Source: Reyranella soli (GTDB lineage Bacteria > Pseudomonadota > Alphaproteobacteria > Reyranellales > Reyranellaceae). Taken from it: a stretch of 64,000 bases of DNA. The stretch covers positions 1 through 64,000 of the forward strand of contig NZ_BKAJ01000089.1 in NCBI RefSeq assembly GCF_007992495.1, written 5' to 3'. The notes beneath the pieces were generated by a model. The model was not told where the DNA came from and ran no database searches. It worked only from the letters and a program-made list of their open reading frames with translations. A program made the position numbers and the translations under genes. This document shows positions 24,577-32,257 of this stretch, piece after piece; within the stretch, counting starts at the first letter, position 1; each line of letters opens with the position of its first letter.

Positions 24577-25217
24577 GCCGCCTCCGCCGCGGCCTGGCGC
24601 CGCTCGATGAAGCGCTGCAGCGATACCAGCCCGTAGATGATGGGCGCATAGAGGGCGACCGCCACCAGGAACGGCGGCAGCGGCTCGTACGTCTCGGCCC
24701 CGATGCGAACGGCGGCGCGCGTGATGTCGACCACGCCGACCACGGCCAGCACCGGCGTCACCTTGATCAAGAGCGACATCTCGTTGACCAGCGCCGGCAG
24801 GCTGGCGCGGGCGATCTGCGGCAGCACGATGCGGCGGAAACGCAGGCCGGCGCTCATGCCGACCGACATGGCGGCCTCGAGCTGGTCCTTCGGGAAGGCG
24901 AGCAGCGCCGCCCGCCAGATCTCGCAGTTGAACGCCGAGGTGTTCATCGACAGCGCCAGGATCGCCGCCGAATATGGATCGATCGGCACCCCGACATTGG
25001 GCAGAGCGAAGAACAGCAGCAGCAGCAGCGTGACGAGGGGCGTGGCCCGCAGAATGCTGACATAGAGTGCGACCAGCCGGCCGATCACCGGCACCCTCGC
25101 CCAGCGGATCAGGGCGAGGCCCAGCCCCACCGGCAGGCCGATCAGGATGCCGGCGACCGACAGTGCGACGGTCACCACGGCACCTTGGGCGAAGGCGGAG
25201 ATGTCGCCCGGCGTCAT
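24573..25217 (-). CDS. Amino-acid ABC transporter permease 1
   Basis: 214 aa. GAVVTVALSVAGILIGLPVG, YVSILRATPLVTLLLLLFFA, FNCEIWRAALLAFPKDQLEA, the EAA loop VGMSAGLRFRRIVLPQIARA, then LLIKVTPVLAVVGVVDITRA. About five membrane helices, inner membrane. Lies 27 bases behind the binding-protein gene. Confidence 0.9.
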   Translation of the reverse strand: MTPGDISAFAQGAVVTVALSVAGILIGLPVGLGLALIRWARVPVIGRLVALYVSILRATPLVTLLLLLFFALPNVGVPIDPYSAAILALSMNTSAFNCEIWRAALLAFPKDQLEAAMSVGMSAGLRFRRIVLPQIARASLPALVNEMSLLIKVTPVLAVVGVVDITRAAVRIGAETYEPLPPFLVAVALYAPIIYGLVSLQRFIERRQAAAEAA

Positions 25218-25244
25218 GACGGCACGGCGGCGCGACGCGTGGAG

Positions 25245-26084
25245 CTAGAACTCCGGTTCGAAGGTGACCGGCAGGTCGGGAAACGACTCGTTGAACCACT
25301 TCTTCTGCAGCTCGGCGAAGCGGCCGTTGGCCTTCTCCTTGCCGATGAACTCGTTGAGGAAGGCCAGCAGCTCCTTGTTGTCCTTGGCCACCGCCCAGGC
25401 CGGATAGGACTTGCCCGACACCGCCTGGCCGATCTCGAAGACCGTGGGCTTCTCGGTGACCAACGCCTTGATGTTGATGATGGTGTTCACGACATAGTCG
25501 ACGCGCTTCAGCGCGAGGTCCTGGTAGGCCTCCGGATAGGACGTGTACTCGACGACCTTGCCGAGCTTGCCGCCGTCCTTCTTCAGCATGGTCTCGAGCT
25601 CGGGCAGCCGGCCCAGCAGCGCGCTGCCGGCCTGCACGCCGCAGGTCTTGCCGCTCAGGTCCTTGATCGAGGTGATCGAGGTGTCGCCCTTGCGCTTGAC
25701 GTAATAATGCGTGGCGTCGGCGATCGGGCTGGTGAAGTCGAGTGACTTCTTGCGCTCCTTGGTGATGATGGCCGCGGTCAGCGCCACGTCGTACTTGCCG
25801 GTGCTGACGCCCGCCAGCAGGCCGGTCCAGGGAATGATCTCCTGCTTGACCTGGAACGGCGCGAACTTGCGCAGATCTTCCAGCAGCTCGTTGTCGAAGC
25901 CGGTCGGCTTGCCGTCCTTGACGAACTCGAAGGGTCTGAAATCGTCCTCGGTAGCGACGATCATGTAGCCGCGCTTCTTGATCTCCTCGAGCGTGGCGGC
26001 CGACGCGGCGTGGCTGAAAAGCGGCACGGCAAGCGGCGCGGCCAGCAGGCCGAGCGCATGGCGACGGGAGAAACTGGACGTCAT
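25245..26084 (-). CDS. Amino-acid ABC transporter substrate-binding protein
   Basis: 279 aa from the ATG at 26084. Signal peptide MTSSFSRRHALGLLAAPLAV...SHAASA with a twin-Arg-like SRRHALG, so export could be by Tat or Sec. SBP family 3: YMIVATEDDFRPFEFVKDGK, GFDNELLEDL, IIPWTGLLAGVSTGKYDVAL, TSPIADATHYYVKRKGDTSI, CGVQAGSALL and VDYVVNTIINIKALVTE. Periplasmic receptor of the operon's importer. The ligand is probably a small amino-acid-like or guanidino compound (inference from the DUF1989 genes). Confidence 0.92.
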   Translation of the reverse strand: MTSSFSRRHALGLLAAPLAVPLFSHAASAATLEEIKKRGYMIVATEDDFRPFEFVKDGKPTGFDNELLEDLRKFAPFQVKQEIIPWTGLLAGVSTGKYDVALTAAIITKERKKSLDFTSPIADATHYYVKRKGDTSITSIKDLSGKTCGVQAGSALLGRLPELETMLKKDGGKLGKVVEYTSYPEAYQDLALKRVDYVVNTIINIKALVTEKPTVFEIGQAVSGKSYPAWAVAKDNKELLAFLNEFIGKEKANGRFAELQKKWFNESFPDLPVTFEPEF

Positions 26085-26101
26085 GACAAATCCCCTTTCC
26101 T

Positions 26102-26932
26102 TCAGTCGAGCGTGAAACCGTGGCGACGCAAATACGGCGGGAAAGCCGCGCCCTCGGCCTTGGCGGCCTGGCGCGCCTTGTCTTCCGACCAGCCGTAGAA
26201 CGCCGCCTTGCCGAACTCGGCGTTGGAGCGGTGCTGGTCCGGCGGGATGCTGTGCCGGGCGTCGCGGCGGCGGTCGTAGTCGTCGACCTCCTCGGCGAGC
26301 CGCGAATCGTCGTATCGGTCGAGATGCGTGGTGACGCGCCGCGGCAGGCGCAGGCTGACGTAGCCCGGCCCCTGCGGATAGCCGAGACAGAGGCCGGCCA
26401 CTGGGAACACCAGGTCGGGCAGCCCGAGGATCGCGGCGACCTTGTCGACTTCGTTGCGCAGCACGCTGATTGGGCAGACGCCGAGGCCAGCATCCTCCGC
26501 ACACAGGATCATGGTCTGCAAGGCCAGCGCGGCGTCGACGGCGGCGTTGAAGAAGCCCTCGAGCGTGCCGTTGCGCACCGGCTTGTCGCGGAGCTCGCCA
26601 ATGCGCTGCAGACGCCGCGCGTCGCCCAGGAAGACGTAGAGGACCGGCGAGACGCCGATCCAGGGCATGGCGGGGAAAAGCGTGCCGATTGCCGCGCGCG
26701 CGGCTGGATCGACGACACGCAGGATCGAGGCCTGCTGGAAATCCGACTTGGCCGAGGCGCTGAGCGCTGCCGCGACCAGCAGGTCGAGCAGGCCTTCATC
26801 CGGCATGACGTCGCTGTAGCGGCGCACGGTCTTGCGGCTCAGCACCCGACCAATCAGCGCAGTGTCGGCAGACCTGCCCGCAGGACCTCCGTCGCCGAAG
26901 CGTTGCTCGATTGCGTCTGCGAACGAGGTCAT
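26102..26932 (-). CDS. Nitroreductase-family protein, first gene of DUF1989 operon
   Basis: 276 aa from the ATG at 26932 (a TTG at 26947 is possible). Nitroreductase fold with a C-terminal extension: SRKTVRRYSDVMPDEGLLDL, AALSASAKSDFQQASILRVV, FFNAAVDAALALQTMILCAE, LGVCPISVLRNEVDKVAAIL and VFPVAGLCLGYP. The last 70 residues (RRRDARHSIPPDQHR, WSEDKARQAAKAEG) are unlike short nitroreductases. It lies 17 bases before the binding-protein gene and is probably cotranscribed. Confidence 0.88.
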   Translation of the reverse strand: MTSFADAIEQRFGDGGPAGRSADTALIGRVLSRKTVRRYSDVMPDEGLLDLLVAAALSASAKSDFQQASILRVVDPAARAAIGTLFPAMPWIGVSPVLYVFLGDARRLQRIGELRDKPVRNGTLEGFFNAAVDAALALQTMILCAEDAGLGVCPISVLRNEVDKVAAILGLPDLVFPVAGLCLGYPQGPGYVSLRLPRRVTTHLDRYDDSRLAEEVDDYDRRRDARHSIPPDQHRSNAEFGKAAFYGWSEDKARQAAKAEGAAFPPYLRRHGFTLD

Positions 26933-26999
26933 GCTTCTGAGCTGCAATCAGCATGCCAAGTTATCGGAGAATCGACGCATCTCGACCGAGCCGGCCGGC

Positions 27000-27141
27000 G
27001 GCCACCCTGCAGCCTGGCTGCACCCCAAGGCCAGTGCCGCGGGCTCGACCGACATCGCCTACTTCCGCGCCCTGGCGCAGACCGCCGAGAGGGGGCTGCG
27101 TCGACCTCTTCTTCATTGCCGACACACCGGCTGCACGCATA
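27000..27141 (+). pseudogene. N-terminal scrap of a luciferase-like (NtaA-type) monooxygenase
   Basis: GHPAAWLHPKASAAGSTDIA and YFRALAQTAERG in one frame, then after a frameshift near 27092 CVDLFFIADTPAARI in the next. This is the conserved beginning of flavin-dependent NtaA/SnaA-type monooxygenases. It is cut off at about 27137 where a D-aminoacylase fragment begins. Confidence 0.75.
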
Positions 27142-27180
27142 GGGCGCCACGCAGGGCCCGTCGGAGCCGACCAGGGCGGA
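27138..27180 (-). pseudogene. 43-bp exact copy of part of the D-aminoacylase gene
   Basis: These 43 bases are identical, in the same orientation, to 27610-27652 within the intact D-aminoacylase (coding SALVGSDGPCVAPY on the minus strand). It is wedged between the monooxygenase scrap and the repeat at 27186-27237. Confidence 0.85.
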
Positions 27181-27185
27181 AGGAG

Positions 27186-27237
27186 TGTGCGACCTAAAGG
27201 CTAACCAGCAGGGACGAGCACTGATCAGCCTTGCTCC
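27186..27237. repeat. About 45-bp repeat shared with 20502-20547
   Basis: Second occurrence of the CGACCTAAAGGC, CAGCAGG, CTGATCAGC, TTGCTC block, directly downstream of the D-aminoacylase stop codon. It matches the LysR 3' end and spacer at 20502-20547, although no LysR gene is left here. Confidence 0.65.
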
Positions 27238-27247
27238 CCGTGAGCCG

Positions 27248-28849
27248 TCACGCCAGCACCGCTCCCCGCCGCCTGAGCAGCCGGCCCGGCAGAGCGCCGG
27301 TGTGCTCGCTGCCATCGATCACGATCGTGCCGTTGACGATCACCGTCGCGATGCCCGCCGGATACTGGTGCGGGTCGTCGTAGGTCGACCGGTCGATGAT
27401 CGTTGCCGGGTCGAACAGGACGACGTCGGCCGCCTGGCCTTCGCGCAGGAGGCCGCGGTCCGCCAGGCCGAGCGCCGCCGCGGCGCCACCGGTCATCTTG
27501 GCGATCGCCTGGGGCAAGGTGAGCAGGCCGAGATCGCGGGCATAGTGCCCGATCAGCCGAGGAAAGGTGCCGTAGAGACGCGGATGCGGCTTGCCCTGGC
27601 CGGTCACGCCATAGGGCGCCACGCAGGGCCCGTCGGAGCCGACCAGGGCGGACGGGTCGGCGGCGATGGCGCGGACGTCGGCTTCCGACATCGATCGCAC
27701 CACGATGCGGGTCGCGCCCTTGTCGGCGATGATGACGTCGCAGACCGCGTCGAGCGGATCGCAGCGCCGCTCGCGCGCGATCTCCTCGATGGTTCGGCCG
27801 GGCTCGGCGGCGCCACGGGGCGAGATGGCGATGCGGATGTCGGCCCAGGACTCGATCTGGCCGAAGTTGTTGAAGCCGACTTCGGCGATCTTCTGGCGGA
27901 TGCGCGAGCGGACATAGGGATCGGCGAGGCGTTCCAAGGTCGCCGAAACGCCGCCTTCATGCAGCCAGGTCGGCAGCAGGAAGCGCAGCGGGTTGGTGGC
28001 CCAGTCATAGGGATACTGGTCGCCGTGCACGTCGACGCCGCGGCCGCGGGCGGCGTCGATCGCTGCGAGAAGGCGATCGGCCTGGCCCCAGCTGTCGGTC
28101 CCGCTGAGCTTCATGTGGGCGATCTGCACATGGACGCCGCAGTGCTCGCCGATGTCGATCGCCTCGGCGACGGCCTCGTGCACGGCATGGGATTCGTCGC
28201 GGATGTGGGAGGAGTAGCGCGCGCCGTGGGCTTTCAGCACGCGCCCGAGCGCACGCAGCTCGTCGCGCTCGCTGAAGCTGCCCGGCGCGGTGAACAGGCC
28301 GGACGACAGGCCGAGCGCGCCGGCTAAAAGCCCCTCCTCCAGCATGTCCTGCATGTGGCGCAGCTCGGCCTCGCGCGGCGCGCGGTTTTCCATGCCCATC
28401 GCCATCAGGCGCAGCGTGTTGTGGCCGACCTGCATCACGGTGTTCACCGCGATGTCGGGCCAGCGGTCCATGTAGCGGGCAAAGTCGGTTTCCTCGAACG
28501 TCAGCCAGGGGGCGCTGCCGGACAGATACTCGCGGAGCGCGTCGACCTTGCCGGGCAGTGCCGGCGCGACGGAGAAGCCGCAATTGCCGACCACCTCGGT
28601 CGTCACGCCCTGGCGGATCTTGGCCTCGGCCTTCGGGTTGAGCGGCAGCGTGAAGTCGGAATGGGTGTGGATGTCGATGAAGCCCGGGGCCACCACCGAG
28701 CCGTGGGCGTCGATGACGCGATCGGCGCTGTCCGCCCGGTCCGCCTCGATGGCGACGATGCGGCCGGCGCGGATGGCCACATCGGCCACGCGGGCCGGCG
28801 CGCCGGTGCCATCGATCACCTGGCCGCCCCTGATCAGGATGTCGTCCAT
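27248..28849 (-). CDS. N-acyl-D-amino-acid deacylase (D-aminoacylase family amidohydrolase)
   Basis: 533 aa from the ATG at 28849 (GGAGG nearby). Zinc amidohydrolase: ILIRGGQVIDGTGAPARVAD, APGFIDIHTHSDF (HxH metal ligands), QGVTTEVVGNCGFS (Cys ligand typical of D-aminoacylases), AGALGLSSGLFTAPGSF, YSSHIRDESHAVHEAVAEAI, VQIAHMKLSG and VGSDGPCVAPY with the catalytic Asp. It cleaves N-acyl-D-amino acids to D-amino acid and carboxylate in the cytoplasm. Fragments of a close paralogue occur at 20365 and 27138. It lies 134 bases behind Zn-ribbon gene 2. Confidence 0.92.
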   Translation of the reverse strand: MDDILIRGGQVIDGTGAPARVADVAIRAGRIVAIEADRADSADRVIDAHGSVVAPGFIDIHTHSDFTLPLNPKAEAKIRQGVTTEVVGNCGFSVAPALPGKVDALREYLSGSAPWLTFEETDFARYMDRWPDIAVNTVMQVGHNTLRLMAMGMENRAPREAELRHMQDMLEEGLLAGALGLSSGLFTAPGSFSERDELRALGRVLKAHGARYSSHIRDESHAVHEAVAEAIDIGEHCGVHVQIAHMKLSGTDSWGQADRLLAAIDAARGRGVDVHGDQYPYDWATNPLRFLLPTWLHEGGVSATLERLADPYVRSRIRQKIAEVGFNNFGQIESWADIRIAISPRGAAEPGRTIEEIARERRCDPLDAVCDVIIADKGATRIVVRSMSEADVRAIAADPSALVGSDGPCVAPYGVTGQGKPHPRLYGTFPRLIGHYARDLGLLTLPQAIAKMTGGAAAALGLADRGLLREGQAADVVLFDPATIIDRSTYDDPHQYPAGIATVIVNGTIVIDGSEHTGALPGRLLRRRGAVLA

Positions 28850-28983
28850 CACCGCCTCCCTCTCACGAGCGCCGATCCAGGCCGGCATCGCCAGATGGCT
28901 GTCGTATCGCAGGATAGGTTTGCCCCTGGAGGGCGGCAACGCCGGAAGACTGTGTCGCCAACGCCGACACGGCGCACACAGTC

Positions 28984-29460
28984 CTACGTCGTCAAGCGAG
29001 CGGCCATCCGGTCGGCGGATCGCGAAGTCGACTGTGAGCGCGTGGCGCCCGCGCTCTCGATGCAGGACGAAGCCGGCCGGGTCGCTTCGACAATCCGGCG
29101 CATCATCGACGAGGCAGTCTTGAACGACACGTTCAGGATGCGCGCCAGATGGTACGCCCGCATCGGCTTGGCGCCGCCTTCCGTCAGCCACATTGCCTGA
29201 AGCCACTTGTGGGCCGGCACGTGGCTTGCGCTCATCAACGTGCCGTGCAGGACCGAGAAGATCTTCCGGCACTTGTAGCACTTGTAGGTGCCGATGCGGG
29301 TAGAGACGCCATTCAGCTCACCGACCTTTCCGCCGTCGCCGCACCGTGGGCAACACACGCCATCAGGCCAGAGCACCCGCTCGAGGTAGCGATGTGCGCT
29401 GATCTCGTCCGAAAACATCGCCAGCGATTCGCGAAAATTTCGATCTGCTTCCGATTCCAC
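28984..29460 (-). CDS. Zn-ribbon/HTH protein related to the N-terminus of IS1595-type transposases (copy 2)
   Basis: 158 aa from the GTG at 29460, chosen because it aligns residue for residue with the ATG of copy 1; longer frames exist but are not shared. FSDEISAHRYLERVLWPDGV, zinc ribbon CCPRCGDGG...YKCYKCRK, LHGTLMSASHVPAHKWLQAM and HTH YHLARILNVSFKTASSMMRR. After the HTH it diverges completely from copy 1 (Ser/Arg/Ala-rich SQSTSRSADRMAARL). No DDE domain and no transposon ends were seen. As with copy 1, a metabolic gene follows on the same strand at a similar distance (134 against 137 bases). Confidence 0.8.
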   Translation of the reverse strand: MESEADRNFRESLAMFSDEISAHRYLERVLWPDGVCCPRCGDGGKVGELNGVSTRIGTYKCYKCRKIFSVLHGTLMSASHVPAHKWLQAMWLTEGGAKPMRAYHLARILNVSFKTASSMMRRIVEATRPASSCIESAGATRSQSTSRSADRMAARLTT

Positions 29461-29584
29461 GGCCTCTTGCCCTTTTTCCAAGATGCCTCTCCAAGCGAAA
29501 GAGAACGCAAACTGCGAGTCGCGCAGCCGAGCTTCGCTTTCGCACGGTAGATGCGTAGTCGACGCTGGGAGACCGTACGGTGCG

Positions 29585-29628
29585 GATTCGCACATAAGCG
29601 CTACAGGTCACGCTTATCCGATTCGCAC
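29585..29628. promoter_or_regulatory. Inverted and direct repeats between Zn-ribbon gene 2 and the MBL-GAF gene
   Basis: ATAAGCG-N10-CGCTTAT (29594-29617, perfect 7-bp arms) is framed by the direct repeat GATTCGCAC at 29585-29593 and 29620-29628. It lies in the divergent intergenic region, 118 bases before the GTG at 29746. Operator-like; the binding protein is unknown. Confidence 0.5.
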
Positions 29629-29745
29629 TTCGCTGACCCACCGCCCGGATCGGCCGCACCGCAGATATTGGCAAGGCAGGCCAGAAAACCTAATCTTTCT
29701 GGCAATGGAGCGCTCGAAGTCCCGGCGTTTGCAGCGGGGGAAGCT

Positions 29746-31548
29746 GTGCGAGTGCGCTTTTTCGGCACGCGAGGATCGATCGCCACGCCTGGTCCGCAAA
29801 CGCTGCGGTATGGCGGGAATACGTCCTGTATCGAGGTCCGATCGAAGTCCGGCACGCTCGCCATTCTCGATATGGGCACCGGAGCCGCAGGTCTCGGGCG
29901 TGAATTGATGGCGCGCGGAGAGCCGCTATCCGGCCATATCCTGATCAGCCACACCCATTGGGACCACATCCAGGGCATCCCGTTCTTCGCGCCGCTGTTC
30001 GCTCCGGGCTTCGAATGGGACATCTACGCGCCACGCGGCATCGGCCAGAGCTTGCGACAGACTCTCGCCGGCCAGATGCAATCCATCTACTTTCCCGTGG
30101 CCATAGAGCAGCTCGGCGCCACAATTCGCTATCATGAGCTCGTCGAGGGGCGCCTGAGGATCGGCGACATCGACGTCACCACGCGCTACCTCAACCATCC
30201 GACGCTCACGCTGGGCTACCGGCTCGAGGCGGACGACGTCGCGTTTGTCTATGCCTGCGATCACGAGCCTCATTCGCGCGGGCTCGCAACCGGCGTCGGC
30301 GATATCTTCGGAGAAGACCGGCGCCACGCCGAGTTCCTGGCAGGTGCCAACCTGGTCGCGCACGACGCGCAGTACCTCGCCAGCGAATACCCGCGCAAGA
30401 TCGGCTGGGGCCACAGCACGATCGAGTACGCGTTTGCGGTTGCCAGACTTGCGCAGGTGGAACAGCTCGCGCTCACCCACCATGATCCGATTCGCGACGA
30501 CGCTGCGATCGACGCCATTGTCGACACGCTGCGGTCGGACAGCCTGCGCATGGCGGGGCCCCATATCCTCGCCGCCGCCGAGGGCCACGAGGTAGATCTC
30601 TCTCCAAGGACTTTCGTGGCGGCCGCCAAGCCCCGGTTCTTGGGCGAAGCATCGCTGGTCACGGCGCTCGTCGGCCGGTCCGCTCTCGTGGCCATGGCAA
30701 AGCCGTCGCGCATCGACGAGCTTTCCGATTTTCTGCGCGCCGATGAAGTGCACGTTCACCGGTGCGGCATCGAGGATGCGCCTGGGCTCGCGGAGCGCGA
30801 AGGGCCGATGCTGATGCTGCTCGAAGATACCGGCGATGATCGCGCTGCCAAGGCATGTCATGCGATCCGGCGCTTGCGCGGTGGCGACGACCTGCCAATC
30901 GTGCTCGTCACGTCGGGCGACCACGGCGCCAGCGAGCGCCACGCCCATGCCGGTGCCGTCGATGACGCCTTTACCGATATTCTCATGCAACCCTACTCGC
31001 CGATCTATGCGAGAGCGCGGATCAGGGCCTGGCTCATGCGCGCGGCCTGCCGCTGGGTGCGGCCGTCCGAACCGAATGATGAAGAGCGGCGCCTTGCAGC
31101 CACCCGGGCGCTTGGACTGTGGCAAACCGCGCCAGAGGAGCGCTTCGATCGGATTACGCGCGTTGCCGCCGCGGCGCTCGATGTCCCCATCGCGCTCATC
31201 GCTTTGATGGATCGCGATCGCGAGTGGTTCAAGTCATGCTTCGGGCTGGAGATTCGCGAGGTCCATCGCGATGATTCCTTTTGCGGTCACGCCATATTCC
31301 AGCGTGAGCCCCTAGTCGTCAGCGATGCCCTCCTGGATGAGCGATTTGCCGATAACCCCTATGTGACCGGCGCTCCCGGCGTTCGCTTCTATGCCGGTCA
31401 TCCGCTGATCCTCGGCAATGGTTGCTGCGTTGGCACGCTCGCCATCCTGGACATCAAGCCGCGTCATTTTGATAACAGCGGCCTTTCCGTCCTGCATGAC
31501 CTGGCGCAGCTCGCGATCGGGGAGATAGAGCGGCCAAAAGGCGTGTAG
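29746..31548 (+). CDS. Metallo-beta-lactamase-fold protein with degenerate receiver and GAF domains
   Basis: 600 aa from the GTG at 29746 (GGGGGAAG upstream). Domain 1 (about 1-285) is a metallo-beta-lactamase hydrolase: FFGTRGSIATPGP, ISHTHWDHIQG (His69, His71, Asp73, His74), DHEPH and LTHHDP. Domain 2 (about 300-430) has the rhythm of a receiver (LMLLEDTGDD, PIVLVTSGDH, AGAVDDAFTDILMQPYSP), but the switch Lys is Gln, so phosphorylation is doubtful. Domain 3 (about 450-590) is a GAF domain (RFDRITRVAAAALDVPIALI, HRDDSFCGHAIFQREPLVVS, FYAGHPLI, CVGTLAILD). The start MRVRFFGTRGS resembles PhnP/RNase-Z-like enzymes; perhaps a signal-controlled phosphodiesterase. Confidence 0.88.
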   Translation: MRVRFFGTRGSIATPGPQTLRYGGNTSCIEVRSKSGTLAILDMGTGAAGLGRELMARGEPLSGHILISHTHWDHIQGIPFFAPLFAPGFEWDIYAPRGIGQSLRQTLAGQMQSIYFPVAIEQLGATIRYHELVEGRLRIGDIDVTTRYLNHPTLTLGYRLEADDVAFVYACDHEPHSRGLATGVGDIFGEDRRHAEFLAGANLVAHDAQYLASEYPRKIGWGHSTIEYAFAVARLAQVEQLALTHHDPIRDDAAIDAIVDTLRSDSLRMAGPHILAAAEGHEVDLSPRTFVAAAKPRFLGEASLVTALVGRSALVAMAKPSRIDELSDFLRADEVHVHRCGIEDAPGLAEREGPMLMLLEDTGDDRAAKACHAIRRLRGGDDLPIVLVTSGDHGASERHAHAGAVDDAFTDILMQPYSPIYARARIRAWLMRAACRWVRPSEPNDEERRLAATRALGLWQTAPEERFDRITRVAAAALDVPIALIALMDRDREWFKSCFGLEIREVHRDDSFCGHAIFQREPLVVSDALLDERFADNPYVTGAPGVRFYAGHPLILGNGCCVGTLAILDIKPRHFDNSGLSVLHDLAQLAIGEIERPKGV

Positions 31549-31600
31549 GGCGGTCACCGCCATGCGACGATGACCGATGCCTCCTACTCCCGCGGCGGCC

Positions 31601-32119
31601 CTACTCTGCGGCAGCGGGCCGCCGCGCCGGCGAATCGCTGCGGCCGATCTCGGCATCCCAGGGGCCCGGAAAGCGGCCGGTCCCGGTCTTCTCACGCGTG
31701 AATATGTTGTAGTCGACCGGCCATTCGGCGCGCGGCATCTCGTAGAACACCTCGACGCCGTTGCCGTCGGGGTCGCGCAGGTAGATGCCGAGCGAGATGC
31801 CGTGGTCGATGATGCGCTCGATCGGCTGTCCCTGGGCCTTGATCCGGCCGTAGAACTCCTTGAGGTCGTCGAGACTTTCGAGGCGCCAGGCCATGTGGTT
31901 CAGGCCCACCTGGCCCTTCGATTGCAGGGGCGCATCGTCGCCCAACTGCATCAGCGCCACCTCGTGCGACTGCTCCTGATCGGCCGACAGGAAGGCGGCC
32001 CAGCCTGGCCGGTACTCGTAGACGTGGAGGCCCAGCAGCTCCTCATACCATTTCTTCGACCGCTCGACGTTACGGACGTAAACATTGACGTGCTGCAGAT
32101 ACATCGGGCGCTTTGTCAT
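31601..32119 (-). CDS. VOC-family dioxygenase/glyoxalase-like protein
   Basis: 172 aa. Two VOC halves: LQHVNVYVRNVERSKKWYEE (His metal ligand), then VGLNHMAWRLESLDDLKEFY (second His) and GIYLRDPDGNGVEVFYEMP (Glu ligand). The GLNHMAW and RDPDGNGVE wording is that of extradiol catechol-dioxygenase-like VOC proteins. The C-terminal 40 residues are a charged tail. It stands alone, convergent with the MBL-GAF gene. Confidence 0.88.
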   Translation of the reverse strand: MTKRPMYLQHVNVYVRNVERSKKWYEELLGLHVYEYRPGWAAFLSADQEQSHEVALMQLGDDAPLQSKGQVGLNHMAWRLESLDDLKEFYGRIKAQGQPIERIIDHGISLGIYLRDPDGNGVEVFYEMPRAEWPVDYNIFTREKTGTGRFPGPWDAEIGRSDSPARRPAAAE

Positions 32120-32257
32120 GTTGTCCTCGCGTTGCCGACAGGTGTGACGCGGGTAGCTTCCGGAAAGCCACTCTCGCCAACAGCATCGGCCGAATGGTCG
32201 CCTCTATCAAGTATTGACCGATAGCCTATCATCCGCCGCCATCACCGGGAGGTGCCA

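Noticed and set aside
23920..26502. A single 860-codon frame spanning permease 2 to the nitroreductase gene
   Set aside because: Only its last 218 codons are a real permease. The rest is out of frame with the intact permease 1, binding-protein and nitroreductase genes, each of which has its own start and motifs.
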